From an uncultured Maribacter sp. (GTDB taxonomy: Bacteria; Bacteroidota; Bacteroidia; Flavobacteriales; Flavobacteriaceae), in contig CANNFY010000003.1 in assembly GCA_947504045.1 (NCBI GenBank), positions 186,001 to 250,000 of the forward strand: a DNA stretch of 64,000 bases. The letters are read 5' to 3'. The first letter of the stretch is position 1; the number at the start of each line of letters is the position of its first letter. Position numbers and translations under genes: made by a program. The notes below the pieces were generated by a model. The model was not told the DNA's origin. It saw nothing but the letters and a program-made list of their open reading frames with translations, and did no database searches. Below, one piece after another: positions 46,401 to 55,111 of this stretch.

Positions 46401-47928
46401 CTGTAATAGAACTATCGTCGCTATTATTTACCCATGATGCTGCATTTAAATCTATTTCAATTAACTGCCAACCGTTGTTATATATTCCAGTGGCATCAAA
46501 AGTGTGTTTAATAGTTAGAGAACTTCCTTGTAAAAGAACTTCTTGACTAGTTTGTGAGGCATCTTGAGATCCAACACCACTATACGTACCATTAACCCAA
46601 TAGTATGACAACGAACCACCTAGTAAATTTGGGTTAGAAAAAGAAGAAGCATTACCATTAAAATAGGTTGGTCCACCTGCAGGATCTGTAGCTAAAATAT
46701 ATTCGCCATCTGGACTTGCAGGAATTGAAGAAAAATCACAACCTTCATTAGTTACAGCATCAGTAGAATGATATACATCTCCTTCATTATCACCATTAGA
46801 ATTGGTGCCAAAGGTCCAAGTTCCTGAAGTTGGTGGTGTGTCAAAATTTTCTGAAACAGCAGTATAAATACCTTCATCGGTATCTAAAATACCATCATTA
46901 TCATCATCTAAATCTACATTGTTAGGAATAAAATCGCCATCCGTATCAAGAGGCGGTACAAAACCAGTAGCAGTTACTATTGCGCCTAAAGCTCCGTAAA
47001 TATCAGCTCCTGTTGTAGTAGTTTGTGGAAAAGTTGTTGGATCTAGTAAGTTATCTGTATCCTGTACATCATCTCCAAAAAACGAAAGACCGTAAAATGT
47101 TTGGCCTGCAGTAATACCAAGATCAGCAAAAGAGATCATGGTTAAGCCCATACGTTCATTATTTTCACCAACATATAAAGGTTGGTTATCGCTATTTGTA
47201 TCTTCAATAAATGAATTTACTCTTGCTGGGTTATAAGAATTGTCTGTAGGTTCTCCATAGGATGTGTTAGCTAATATTGTAACTAAGTTTCCATAAGAAG
47301 TTGGTACACCAGCTGAGTCTACAGTTAATATTGCAGCTGCTTTAAAGGTGTTGTTTCCGTTTTTTTCAGAAGCTAAAAATCCATTAAGACTTAGGTGGCT
47401 GGCATCTGAAATTGTAATTCCAGGATAAACAACATCTACACGTTCAATATTTGAAGGACCTTCATCTCCAGAGTTAGATCCGTCGTTCTTAAAAACGTCT
47501 AAAACTCCTCTGTTAATTATAGGGAGTTTTAAAATGGATTCTAAATCTATATTTCCAGGAGTTCCTGGTAAACTAGCATTGTATACATAGTCAGAAGTCT
47601 GTTCATAAAATATACTTGCTTTGTTTCCTGTAACCGCAACACCATTTGGGTTAGAAGCTATATCTACGCGATTAAATACATAGAATTGACTAGCAAATGG
47701 TATTGTAAAAACATCTGTGCCTATGGTTATTGAAGTAAGCTCTACGTTGTTTCCTTGCCCATATTCATAGGTGTTACCACCTACGGTATATGTGTCTTGG
47801 TCAGGAGCAGGAGAGGAACTTATTGTCCAGCTATCTACAGGTGTTTGTGCATGTAAATTACCCACACCAATAATTGTAAGGGTAATACATGCATAAAATA
47901 TGTTTAGTAGTTGTTTGTCTTTTTTCAT
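43432..47928 (-). CDS. Large T9SS type B surface protein with calcium-binding DxDNDG repeats
   Basis: A 1498-residue secreted protein. The ATG at 47928 places a normal signal peptide at the N-terminus ([16 protein letters not shown]); an in-frame ATG at 48048 would put 40 residues before it. An unassigned N-terminal region (about 30-330) is followed by [21 protein letters not shown] and a lectin-like insert ([16 protein letters not shown]). Then come many DSDNDGIPD calcium motifs, including a recently duplicated stretch, and three [12 protein letters not shown] segments. The final ~89 residues are a T9SS type B sorting domain about three-quarters identical to that of the 3130-residue protein. 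It heads the operon with PorP/SprF and OmpA/PD40 genes. Confidence 0.9.
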   Translation of the reverse strand: MKKDKQLLNIFYACITLTIIGVGNLHAQTPVDSWTISSSPAPDQDTYTVGGNTYEYGQGNNVELTSITIGTDVFTIPFASQFYVFNRVDIASNPNGVAVTGNKASIFYEQTSDYVYNASLPGTPGNIDLESILKLPIINRGVLDVFKNDGSNSGDEGPSNIERVDVVYPGITISDASHLSLNGFLASEKNGNNTFKAAAILTVDSAGVPTSYGNLVTILANTSYGEPTDNSYNPARVNSFIEDTNSDNQPLYVGENNERMGLTMISFADLGITAGQTFYGLSFFGDDVQDTDNLLDPTTFPQTTTTGADIYGALGAIVTATGFVPPLDTDGDFIPNNVDLDDDNDGILDTDEGIYTAVSENFDTPPTSGTWTFGTNSNGDNEGDVYHSTDAVTNEGCDFSSIPASPDGEYILATDPAGGPTYFNGNASSFSNPNLLGGSLSYYWVNGTYSGVGSQDASQTSQEVLLQGSSLTIKHTFDATGIYNNGWQLIEIDLNAASWVNNSDDSSITEAELENVLATLSNIIIEVETGGGSQVPPASCADGEYVGIDGVSFTSAVDTDNDGIPDYLDLDSDNDGIPDVTEAGGTDTDGDGEIDYPTPGDPTSMTDTNDDGFADEIATTPLPDEDSDNDGIKDRLDLDSDNDGIPDVTEAGGTDTDSDGVIDTFATDTDNDGLADSVDSVGPASPGTPLENPDTDSDGFDDRIDTDSDNDGISDVIEAGGLDPDNDGVIGTGTIDDEDNDGLSDIVDTDDNATPTATDGPGTALPINNFDGDSVPNHLDLDSDNDGIYDVYEAGNDALDTNNDGVIDSNDTDFADSTNNGQADNSEGTTPINTDTTGGADYLDIDADDDGIPDNVEAQPTAAYVAPADAFNVSGVDTNYPNGLRPEDTDTDTTPDYLDTDSDNDAIDDVVEAGQGTMVDPLADADNDGLNDAFDDTAGNDVNNDLNAGATDTDNEDDTDLNEVDFRSVLDTDGDGITDTVDIDDDNDGISDVDEANGIDPSADTDNDGVPNYLDDNPTNPAIGNANGTTEPAFDFDGDGIPNHFDLDSDNDGILDVYEAGNDALDTNNDGVIDSNDTDFADSTNNGQADNSEGTTPINTDTTGGPDYLDIDADDDGIPDNVEAQPTAAYVAPADAFNASGVDTNYPNGLRPEDTDTDTTPDYLDTDSDNDAIDDVVEAGQGTMVDPLADADNDGLNDAFDDTAGNDVNNDLDTGAIATDNDDIPTTTEVDFREVADSDGDGVLDTTEVEDGTDPNNPCDYIIESATLPVSGDYLVADCDGDGVTNEQELDDNTNPEDPCDYNRGNITLDQTGDYLLSDCDGDGVTNGEELTPPDGETPTDPDNSCDYIIEDITLTQTEPYLTSDCDGDQITNGQEITDGTNPLDPCDHVGGTVPDGSICDIEFEHDVVDPNVNDGVFKIKYIEAYPDNTVRIYNRWGVLVFETNGYTNDNNGFRGISNGRATIQQNEKLPVGIYYYIVNYTNLGETKKKAGYLYINR
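44282..45621 (-). repeat. Near-identical 542-bp direct duplication within the 1498-residue protein gene
   Basis: Segments 44282-44823 and 45080-45621 are the same at nearly every base (offset 798 bp, 256 bp between the copies). They encode about 180 residues with [33 protein letters not shown] and [20 protein letters not shown]. The few differences are mostly single bases, so duplication or gene conversion is recent. Confidence 0.9.
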
Positions 47929-48422
47929 GTTTAATGGTCTTTCATTAATAGTGGTGTTTTTTAAATGAAAGTTTTTTAATGAATTGTCAAACAAATTTTT
48001 AAAGTGAATGCATTTCTTATGTAAAGAATAGCGACTGTAAATTTGCATTAGTAATTTGGTTTATAAAATGGTTAATGTTTTACATAAAACTTAAAAGTAG
48101 GAATAAGATTACATTTTATACAGGTAATGTTGTCTAATTCTTTTGTTTTAGTTGTGAAAACTAAGTATACTGTAGTTTAAGCTTTATATATTTTAGTTTT
48201 TATACATATTTACCATGTGTATTTTTTCGTTTTGTACACATAGAAAATATTTTTTGATATAAAACAAATATATTTAGACGAGTGTTTTTATAGAATTAAT
48301 TGTTGTGTAACAAGACAAAGGTGTATGTGTGCCTCTTATATTTTGTGTGTTAACAAAAAGTTAACGTATGTTTTTTGTCGATAAAAGCAAGTAGTAAAGG
48401 GGCTAAAGAGGGTAAGTAGAAT
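47929..48422 (-). promoter_or_regulatory. Long upstream region of the T9SS operon, with promoter-like elements
   Basis: 494 bases with no gene I can support. On the minus strand TATATTTG (48272-48265) matches the -7 consensus and would give a leader of roughly 330 bases before the ATG at 47928. GTTAAC-AAAAA-GTTAAC lies at 48349-48365. No riboswitch, tRNA or terminator is recognised. Confidence 0.4.
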
Positions 48423-49847
48423 TTATTTAGTTAGAGAAAGACCTAATTTTTTTCCTTTGTTAATCATAAATTCATATGCTTCTTTATAGTTGTTTGCTAT
48501 TTTTCCTTCTAAAATAGCTTCTTTAATAGCATCTTTAATAATACCTATTTCTTTTGAAGGTTTTAACCCAAAGGTTGTCATAATTTCTTCTCCAGAAATT
48601 GGAGGCTGAAAGTTTCTTACTTTATCCCGTTCTTCAACTTCAACAATTTTTTGGCGAACAATTTTAAAGTTGTTTTTATACTTTTTTTGCTTCTTGGTAT
48701 TTTTTGTGGTTATATCAGCCTCACATAAAGTCATTAAATCTTCTATATGGTCTCCGGCATCAAAAATTAACCTTCTTACCGCAGAGTCGGTTACAAAGTC
48801 TTCGGAAATTACAATGGGTCTAGAACTCATTAGTACAATTTTTTGTACAAATTTCATTTTATCATTTAAAGGCATACGTAACCTTTTAAATAATTTATAG
48901 ACCATTTTAGAACCAACAAACTCATGCCCATGAAAAGTCCACCCAATTTTTTTATGAAATTTTTTGGTAGGAGCTTTGCCAATATCATGCAATAAGGCAG
49001 CCCAACGTAGCCAAAGGTTTTCTGTAGTTTTGGCAATATTATCTACTACTTCTAAGGTGTGCCAAAAGTTGTCTTTATGTTTTTGTCCTTCTATTTCTTC
49101 TATGCCTTGTAAAGCAACAAGTTCTGGTAGTATATAAGGTAGTAAACCAGTTTTATGTAATAAGGTTAGGCCAATAGAGGGCTTTTTACTTGCTAAAATT
49201 TTATGAAGCTCTTCTACAATACGTTCTTTAGAAATAATTTTTATGCGTTCTTTATTTTCAGCAATAGCATCTAAAGAATTTTTTTCTATTGTAAAGTTAA
49301 GTTGTGTGGCAAAACGTATGGCACGCATCATTCTAAGTGGGTCGTCAGAATATGTTATACCAGGTTCTAAAGGGGTTTTTATTATTTTTTCATTTAAATT
49401 TTCAACTCCTTTAAAAGGGTCTAATAAGTTTCCAAAAGTTTTTTTATTAAGAGAAATTGCTAAGGCATTAATTGTAAAATCTCTTCTTTTTTGGTCATCT
49501 TCTAAAGAGCCATTTTCTACAACAGGTTTTCTACTATCTGCATGATAACTTTCTTTTCTGGCGCCAACAAACTCTAGTTCTAAATTTTTGTACTTAATCA
49601 TGGCAGTGCCAAAATTTTTAAATACAGAAACTTGTGGGTTATTAGGAAGTAAAGATGCTACTTTTTTGGCAAGTTCTATACCACTGCCAATAGCAACAAT
49701 ATCTATGTCTTTATGTGATCCTCTTTGTAATAAAAAATCACGTACATAGCCTCCAATAACATAAGATTCTAATGCTAATTCTTCTGTAGCTTGCGATAAA
49801 ATAGTAAATATGGAATCTTTTAGAGCGTTTTTGTAGTTTTCTTGCAT
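48423..49847 (-). CDS. cca: CCA tRNA nucleotidyltransferase with HD domain
   Basis: A 474-residue enzyme that adds or repairs the 3' CCA of tRNA without a nucleic acid template. The head domain shows YVIGGYVRDFLLQRGSHKD and DIVAIGSG (catalytic Asp pair), the RRDFTINALAIS motif and the BDD-like DPLRMMRAIRFATQL. A C-terminal HD phosphohydrolase domain has RWAALLHDIGKAPTK and HGHEFVGSKM. The ATG at 49847 nearly abuts the tsaC stop; a GTG nine bases upstream is an alternative. It is the last gene of the TupA-GT-tsaC-cca run. Confidence 0.95.
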   Translation of the reverse strand: MQENYKNALKDSIFTILSQATEELALESYVIGGYVRDFLLQRGSHKDIDIVAIGSGIELAKKVASLLPNNPQVSVFKNFGTAMIKYKNLELEFVGARKESYHADSRKPVVENGSLEDDQKRRDFTINALAISLNKKTFGNLLDPFKGVENLNEKIIKTPLEPGITYSDDPLRMMRAIRFATQLNFTIEKNSLDAIAENKERIKIISKERIVEELHKILASKKPSIGLTLLHKTGLLPYILPELVALQGIEEIEGQKHKDNFWHTLEVVDNIAKTTENLWLRWAALLHDIGKAPTKKFHKKIGWTFHGHEFVGSKMVYKLFKRLRMPLNDKMKFVQKIVLMSSRPIVISEDFVTDSAVRRLIFDAGDHIEDLMTLCEADITTKNTKKQKKYKNNFKIVRQKIVEVEERDKVRNFQPPISGEEIMTTFGLKPSKEIGIIKDAIKEAILEGKIANNYKEAYEFMINKGKKLGLSLTK

Positions 49848-49848
49848 T

Positions 49849-50409
49849 TTATTCACGAATCACTTTCACCTGTCCGTCATTACTTAATTTAATAATGGAT
49901 GATGGTGACCCAAAATTTTGGTCTGGTTGCAAATTTACAATATAGTCTACACCTTTTAAAATAACATTACTAATTTCATTTTTACTTTTAGGTGTGGGTT
50001 CTCCAGAAATATTTGCTGAGGTAGAAACAATTGGTTTTTTAAACTTGTTTATTAAATATTGACAAAATTTGTCTGAAGCTACTCGTATAGCAAGTGTATT
50101 ATCTTCTGCTATTAAATTTTTTGCAATTCCTTTGGGGTTATCATAAATAATAGTAGTTGGTTTGGTAGCTAAGTCCATAATATCAAAAGCTAGATCTGGT
50201 ACATTTTCTATATGGCGTTCTAGCATAGCATCATTAGCTACTAAACATATAAGAGCTTTACTATCTTCTCTTTGTTTTAGACGGTACACTTTTTTTACAG
50301 CTTCTTCATTAGTAGCATCGCAACCAATACCCCAAACAGTGTCTGTAGGGTAGAGGATAAGACCTCCGTTTTGTAAAACTTCTAAGGCTTTATTTATTTC
50401 TGGTGTCAA
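49849..50409 (-). CDS. tsaC: L-threonylcarbamoyladenylate synthase
   Basis: A 186-residue YrdC/Sua5 domain enzyme that makes threonylcarbamoyl-AMP for the tRNA t6A37 modification. Motifs: GGLILYPTDTVWGIGCDA (nucleotide pocket), KKVYRLKQREDSKALI, and STSANISGEPTPK. Only the YrdC domain is present (TsaC-type). The start is TTG at 50409, the only codon that gives the usual N-terminus. Next to cca, making a small tRNA-maturation pair that follows two glycan genes with 12-13 base gaps. Confidence 0.93.
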   Translation of the reverse strand: MTPEINKALEVLQNGGLILYPTDTVWGIGCDATNEEAVKKVYRLKQREDSKALICLVANDAMLERHIENVPDLAFDIMDLATKPTTIIYDNPKGIAKNLIAEDNTLAIRVASDKFCQYLINKFKKPIVSTSANISGEPTPKSKNEISNVILKGVDYIVNLQPDQNFGSPSSIIKLSNDGQVKVIRE

Positions 50410-50421
50410 TTTTTAAAAATA

Positions 50422-51258
50422 TTATTTGTTAAGAATTAATGTGTTAAGGTTAAAATGTTTAGACAGTGCGTTCCATTGCAATGTATTTTGGTCTTTACCT
50501 AGATTATCTTTTTTTAAAGATACTTTTTGAGAACCAATTATAGGTATAGGTTCTCTTGCTTGTTTTTTTGCAGGTATAGATAAGGTGCCATTAATTAGAG
50601 ACATAGCTTTAAACCATAAATCGTCTGCTTTTGGAGCTAAATCTAAAAATAGTTCTGCATCGGAAAATTGGTTATGTAAAGAATTTGGAGGGTATAAAAC
50701 GCCCCAAGCACCTATAGGTAAAAATGCTTTTTTTATTATTATATTATTTAATGGTTTTCTCCATTTTTTAAAAGGTAATGGTTTTCCGTCTTTATCATGA
50801 TTTATATGTACTGTTCTATTGCCTATAACTACATTTGGGTTTGCTAAATGCTCTTTATATAATAATGACAACCATTCTTTTCTATAAATTAAATCGTCAT
50901 CACATGTTACAATAATATCATTTGGGTAAGATTCTAAAGTGTGTATTAATTTTCGATGTGAGCAATTTAGTTTAGAATATTTAATTGTAAAGACTTCTGA
51001 TTGAAGTTTTATTAATGATTTTGGAAGTTTGTCTTTTAAGGTAATGTTAACCCATAAAATAATTTTTTCAGGTAAATCATCTTGTGTTAAGATACTTTTA
51101 ATAACAAGGTCTAAGGTCTTTAATCTTGGTTCAATAGTAGTTAAAGAAACAATTAATGGTAGTTTTTTTTTATTTTGAATTTTAGTTTTATTAATTGATG
51201 TAAGTCTTAACTTTATACTATGTAGTATTGAGAAAGGAAGTTCTTTTATTACTTTCAT
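50422..51258 (-). CDS. Glycosyltransferase (family 2-like)
   Basis: A 278-residue protein with a GT-A-like core: LPLIVSLTTIEPRLKTLDLV, ILTQDDLPEKIILWV, and the putative metal-binding DIIVTCDDDLIY, then PIGAWGVLYPPNSL and DDLWFKAM. This pattern is found in small polysaccharide-type transferases next to TupA-like genes. Sugar and acceptor are unknown; likely cell-surface polysaccharide or O-antigen. It is 13 bases from each neighbour in a four-gene minus-strand run. Confidence 0.78.
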   Translation of the reverse strand: MKVIKELPFSILHSIKLRLTSINKTKIQNKKKLPLIVSLTTIEPRLKTLDLVIKSILTQDDLPEKIILWVNITLKDKLPKSLIKLQSEVFTIKYSKLNCSHRKLIHTLESYPNDIIVTCDDDLIYRKEWLSLLYKEHLANPNVVIGNRTVHINHDKDGKPLPFKKWRKPLNNIIIKKAFLPIGAWGVLYPPNSLHNQFSDAELFLDLAPKADDLWFKAMSLINGTLSIPAKKQAREPIPIIGSQKVSLKKDNLGKDQNTLQWNALSKHFNLNTLILNK

Positions 51259-51271
51259 TAATTATTTTAAT

Positions 51272-52180
51272 TTAGATGGATGTTATATATTTTTCTCCTT
51301 TGGGAATCTTAGGTAATTTTATATAATCTCCAAATGTTTTGTTATATATGTCAGGTTTAAATTCGGATCTACCGTCACTTGGATAGAATGTCATTTCACC
51401 AAATAAAATAGTTCCATTAATATTATACAAGTCAACACGTACAAAAGGAAATTGATTGGCTAATTTCCTAGCTATATCTACCATTTCGTTAAATTTTTCT
51501 GGCTTTTCTACATGTCCTTCATATACTTTTAACCCTTTTGCTAAATTTTCTATTTTTTTCCATTCTAAATCATAGAAACATCTAGATTTTATAGAAGAAG
51601 AATCTAAGTCTATTTGAACAAACTTAGGTTCCCCGTTAAAACAAAAAAACTTATAATCATTTATAAAAGTTTTTCCCATTTCGGAAAGATATTTTTCGGC
51701 AATTAGTTTTGGAGTAACATTTTTATAAGCCCATTCTAAACCACCTCTGGTATATTGGTTTTTATTCATCCATTTAGTCATTAATAGCTTGGCTTTTATT
51801 TTATTGAGCTTACTTTTATCTTCTACAATAAGATTAAAGTGGAAACCATGAACAGCTTTAATTACAAATTGTTCTGGTAATTCATCAAAATTAACATCAC
51901 TTGCTTTGTTATATACTTTAATAAGTTGGTTTAAATATTTAGAACCAATAGTTTTTTCTACATATTTTCGAACTTCATATTTATCTACCAATTGGGTTAA
52001 AATAGGAACTCTATAATATGCTTTTAACCATTGTATTTTTTGGTTAAATTCTATGGGGTTATCTAAATCCATTTTCTTTCCAACATAATACTCGTAATAA
52101 CTCTCTAAGTATAGTTTTAATGGTAAGAATTGCATTTTTTTTATAATTGCCAATCTTAATTTTCGTAAAGTATAAGCCAT
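51272..52180 (-). CDS. TupA-like ATP-grasp protein
   Basis: A 302-residue ATP-grasp family member similar to teichuronopeptide synthesis protein TupA. Motifs: NPIEFNQKIQWLKAYY and LVDKYEVRKYV near the N-terminus, FVIKAVHGFHFNLIV (ATP-binding Lys), KLIAEKYLSEMGKTFINDYK, FVRVDLYNINGTILFGEMTF (metal-binding Asp/Glu) and TFYPSDGRSEFKP. Such enzymes probably ligate amino acids or similar groups to surface glycans. It is the first gene of the run to tsaC and cca and points to envelope decoration. Confidence 0.83.
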   Translation of the reverse strand: MAYTLRKLRLAIIKKMQFLPLKLYLESYYEYYVGKKMDLDNPIEFNQKIQWLKAYYRVPILTQLVDKYEVRKYVEKTIGSKYLNQLIKVYNKASDVNFDELPEQFVIKAVHGFHFNLIVEDKSKLNKIKAKLLMTKWMNKNQYTRGGLEWAYKNVTPKLIAEKYLSEMGKTFINDYKFFCFNGEPKFVQIDLDSSSIKSRCFYDLEWKKIENLAKGLKVYEGHVEKPEKFNEMVDIARKLANQFPFVRVDLYNINGTILFGEMTFYPSDGRSEFKPDIYNKTFGDYIKLPKIPKGEKYITSI

Positions 52181-52329
52181 GTTAACTTTAGGTATAGTGT
52201 GGTATATAGTGTATTTATATATTTAAAGTTGTTAAAGATAAACAAAGAATTTAAAGATTATTAGGCTTAAAAAAATAGAGGGTTTTATTTTAATTGATTT
52301 TTATTTATAATATAACTATAATAGTTTTA

Positions 52330-52337
52330 TATTTTTG
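52330..52337 (+). promoter_or_regulatory. -7 promoter element for the plus-strand glycosyltransferase
   Basis: TATTTTTG, 20 bases before the ATG at 52358; no clean -33 box. Confidence 0.5.
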
Positions 52338-52357
52338 CTAGAATCTTTTTAAACCTT

Positions 52358-53176
52358 ATGAAGAATATTCAAGTTTCAATAATAGTAAGCACTTATAATT
52401 CAGAAGATTGGCTGCGTAAAGTTCTTTGGGGTTTTAACTGTCAAATTTTTAAAAACTTTGAGGTTGTTATTGCTGATGATGGATCAGGCCCAAAAACTAA
52501 AGAACTTATAGATAAAATGTCTAAAGAAGTTTTTTATCCAATAGTACATGTATGGCAAGAAGATGAAGGTTTTCAGAAATCTAAAATATTAAACAAGGCA
52601 GTTGTAGCTTGTAATTCGGAATATATTATAATGACAGATGGTGATTGTATTCCGAGAGAAGATTTTGTTCAGGTGCATTATATAAATAAACAGCCCGGTT
52701 ATTTTATATCTGGTGGGTATTATATGTTACCTATGAATATATCTAAAGCAATTACATTAGAAGATATTAAACAGCAAAACTGTTTTAATATTAACTGGTT
52801 AAAAGAAATGGGTATTCCTAAAACTTTTAAAAACAAAAAGCTTACTGCTAAAGGTTGGATTTCAAAAATATTTAATTTAATTACTCCAACTAATGCTAGT
52901 TGGAATGGACATAACTCTTCTGGTTGGAAAAAAGATATTGTAAATGTTAATGGTTTTGATGAGCGTATGCAATATGGTGGACAAGATAGAGAACTAGGAG
53001 AACGGTTGTTTAATTTTGGTATAAAATCTAAACAATTACGCTATAGTGCAGTATGTGTGCATTTAGATCATAAAAGAGGATATAAAACTCCAGAGTCTAT
53101 TGCAAAAAATATAGAAATAAGAAAAGAAACTAGGAATAAAAAATTAGTTTGGGCGCATTATGGCATTACTAAATAA
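52358..53176 (+). CDS. Glycosyltransferase family 2
   Basis: A 272-residue GT-A enzyme. It starts QVSIIVSTYNSEDWLRKVL, has the donor motif VVIADDGSG, the metal-binding IIMTDGDCIPRED and the C-terminal acceptor region NGFDERMQYGGQDRELGERL, typical of galactosyl- or N-acetylgalactosaminyl-type family 2 transferases. It probably adds a hexose to a surface glycan. Its 3' end overlaps the 3' end of the convergent glycosyltransferase by 19 bases, with no terminator between them. Confidence 0.87.
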   Translation: MKNIQVSIIVSTYNSEDWLRKVLWGFNCQIFKNFEVVIADDGSGPKTKELIDKMSKEVFYPIVHVWQEDEGFQKSKILNKAVVACNSEYIIMTDGDCIPREDFVQVHYINKQPGYFISGGYYMLPMNISKAITLEDIKQQNCFNINWLKEMGIPKTFKNKKLTAKGWISKIFNLITPTNASWNGHNSSGWKKDIVNVNGFDERMQYGGQDRELGERLFNFGIKSKQLRYSAVCVHLDHKRGYKTPESIAKNIEIRKETRNKKLVWAHYGITK

Positions 53177-53952
53177 TAGGCTAACCCATTCTTTTTTTCT
53201 AAGCGTTTAAGCTCTTTACAATATTCTAGAACACCTATAGCATTTAAATAGCTAATAGTTATTCCTTTTTTACCATCTAAGATACCTAAACGTAAAAAGT
53301 AGTGGTTAAAAAATTTCCATAATGGCTTTGTAACCATTAATAAATAGGTGAATTTCTTTTCTCTATAAAAAGCTTCTTTGGCTTTTAACCTACCATACTT
53401 AAGCATTTTACCTTTATAATCTTTATAGTCTTTGTAACAATAATGGATTAATTTTTCTTTAAATATTCCAGAAGATCCTTCCACCTCTAAAGTTTCATGT
53501 ACTATTTTTTTGTCCGAAAATTGAGCCTTACTTTTTCTAAAAAGACGATAGTTTTTATCGGTTTGCCATCCACTAAAGTTTAATGGTTTATTTTGAAACA
53601 TAAATTTTCTGTAAAACCAGTAGGCAACATTATCGCTATTAGAATTAATTGTAGTAATTATTTCGGATTGTAACTTTTTAGTTACCACTTCATCAGCATC
53701 TAAAAACAATACCCAGTCATTAGTAGCTTGTTTTAATGTAAAAGCTTTTTGAGCTGTAAAATTAGAAAATGGATGTTGTATTACTTTTACTTTAGGATGA
53801 TTAACTAAATATTCATAAGTGCCATCTGTACTGTAAGAATCTACTACAATAATTTCATCTGCGAATAAAACAGATTCTATACATTGCTGTATGTAGCCTA
53901 TTTCATTGTAGGTGATAATTAAAGCAGATACTTTTTTTTGGGTATTTGGCAT
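53158..53952 (-). CDS. Glycosyltransferase family 2 (WaaE/KdtX-like)
   Basis: A 264-residue transferase: KVSALIITYNEIGYIQQCIE, EIIVVDSYSTDGTYEY, WVLFLDADEVV (DxD) and the downstream DKNYRLFRKSK and HETLEVEG motifs of the lipopolysaccharide core glucosyltransferase (WaaE) group. It likely acts on the LPS core or a related glycan at the inner membrane face. It converges on and overlaps the family 2 gene to its left by 19 bases. Confidence 0.87.
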   Translation of the reverse strand: MPNTQKKVSALIITYNEIGYIQQCIESVLFADEIIVVDSYSTDGTYEYLVNHPKVKVIQHPFSNFTAQKAFTLKQATNDWVLFLDADEVVTKKLQSEIITTINSNSDNVAYWFYRKFMFQNKPLNFSGWQTDKNYRLFRKSKAQFSDKKIVHETLEVEGSSGIFKEKLIHYCYKDYKDYKGKMLKYGRLKAKEAFYREKKFTYLLMVTKPLWKFFNHYFLRLGILDGKKGITISYLNAIGVLEYCKELKRLEKKNGLAYYLVMP

Positions 53953-54138
53953 TATAGTAATTAAGTTAGGTTATTCTTTAGATTCAAACTTTAAAAAAGG
54001 TTGCGCTAAATAAATAACATTTTCTTGAATTTATAACGTAAAAATTGAATGAATAGTGTGTGTTTATTTAAAAAGAAAAAACTTACTTATTGTGTAGGTG
54101 GTATTTTTTAAAGTTTTTTACTTGATAATAATAAAAAA

Positions 54139-54174
54139 ATAAAACTCTACTTAGATTAAATAAGTAGAGTTTTA
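54139..54174 (-). terminator. dapD terminator
   Basis: ATAAAACTCTACTTA pairs with TAAGTAGAGTTTTAT around GATTAA, 20 bases past the dapD stop, with A and T runs outside. Confidence 0.85.
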
Positions 54175-54193
54175 TTTTTTAAAAGTAGTGGTA

Positions 54194-55009
54194 TTAAACT
54201 GCTACATCATACTCTCTAAGAGCATCATTTAAAGAAGTTTTTTTATTTGTACTTTCTTTACGTTTTCCAATAATTAATGCGCAAGGTACATTGTACTCAC
54301 CTGCGGCAAACTTTTTAGTATAACTACCAGGAATAACAACAGATCTTGCAGGAACTACACCTTTTGTTTCAACTGGTTTATCTCCAGTAACATCTATAAT
54401 TTTAGTACTCATAGTTAAAACAACATTAGCACCTAAAACGGCTTCTTTTTCTACTCTTACACCTTCAACAACAATACAACGTGAGCCAACAAATACACCA
54501 TCTTCTATAATAACAGGGGCAGCTTGTAATGGTTCTAAAACACCACCAATACCAACACCACCACTTAAGTGTACATTTTTACCAATTTGCGCACAACTAC
54601 CTACAGTTGCCCAAGTGTCTACCATGGTACCTTCATCTACATAAGCACCAATGTTAACATAACTAGGCATTAAAATAGTACCAGCAGATAGGTAAGAACC
54701 TTGGCGTGCAGATGCTCCAGGTACTACACGTACACCTTGAGCCTCGTAATCTGTTTTTAAAGGCATTTTATCATGATATTCAAAAATACCTGCCTCTAAA
54801 GTTTCCATTTTTTGAATAGGGAAATAAAGTACTACACCTTTTTTTACCCATTCGTTTACTTGCCACCCATCAGCAGTTGGTTCTGCAACACGTAATTTTC
54901 CTTTGTCTAATAAGTCTATTACTTTTCTAATTGCATCTTGTGTAGCATCTTCTTTTAAAAGCTCTCTATTATCCCAGGCTTTTTCTATAATATTTTGTAA
55001 ATCTGTCAT
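54194..55009 (-). CDS. dapD: Tetrahydrodipicolinate N-succinyltransferase
   Basis: A 271-residue left-handed beta-helix transferase that succinylates tetrahydrodipicolinate in the lysine/diaminopimelate pathway. The N-terminal helical part includes LLDKGKLRVAEPTADGWQVN; hexapeptide repeats follow, with VRVVPGASARQGSYL, VNIGAYVDEGTMVDTWATVG and GGVGIGGVLEPLQAAPVIIE. The C-terminus ends in the usual KRKESTNKKTSLNDALREY. Length is standard. It is monocistronic and divergent from ruvX. Confidence 0.97.
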   Translation of the reverse strand: MTDLQNIIEKAWDNRELLKEDATQDAIRKVIDLLDKGKLRVAEPTADGWQVNEWVKKGVVLYFPIQKMETLEAGIFEYHDKMPLKTDYEAQGVRVVPGASARQGSYLSAGTILMPSYVNIGAYVDEGTMVDTWATVGSCAQIGKNVHLSGGVGIGGVLEPLQAAPVIIEDGVFVGSRCIVVEGVRVEKEAVLGANVVLTMSTKIIDVTGDKPVETKGVVPARSVVIPGSYTKKFAAGEYNVPCALIIGKRKESTNKKTSLNDALREYDVAV

Positions 55010-55029
55010 CTTGTATCTAAAAATTTATG

Positions 55030-55037
55030 CAAATATA
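55030..55037 (-). promoter_or_regulatory. -7 promoter element for dapD
   Basis: On the minus strand this reads TATATTTG, 20 bases upstream of the ATG. A TTTG lies 25 bases further upstream (55066-55063), slightly beyond the usual spacing. Confidence 0.5.
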
Positions 55038-55091
55038 ACTCGAAGTATGGTAATTCATCTTTCAAATTTATAGTTATAACAATTTATCGTT

Positions 55092-55099
55092 TATTTTTG
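55092..55099 (+). promoter_or_regulatory. -7 promoter element for ruvX-def
   Basis: TATTTTTG directly upstream of ruvX; it overlaps the farthest in-frame TTG (55097), which therefore cannot be the start if transcription begins about 7 bases downstream. Confidence 0.55.
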
Positions 55100-55111
55100 C
55101 AAAAAATTAAT

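Noticed and set aside
47929-48048. N-terminal extension of the 1498-residue protein from an ATG at 48048
   Set aside because: It would place about 40 polar residues before an obvious signal peptide; the ATG at 47928 gives a normal secreted start.
53953-54138. Small gene between the WaaE-like transferase and dapD
   Set aside because: Only short frames with stops; the sequence is AT-rich leader plus the dapD terminator.
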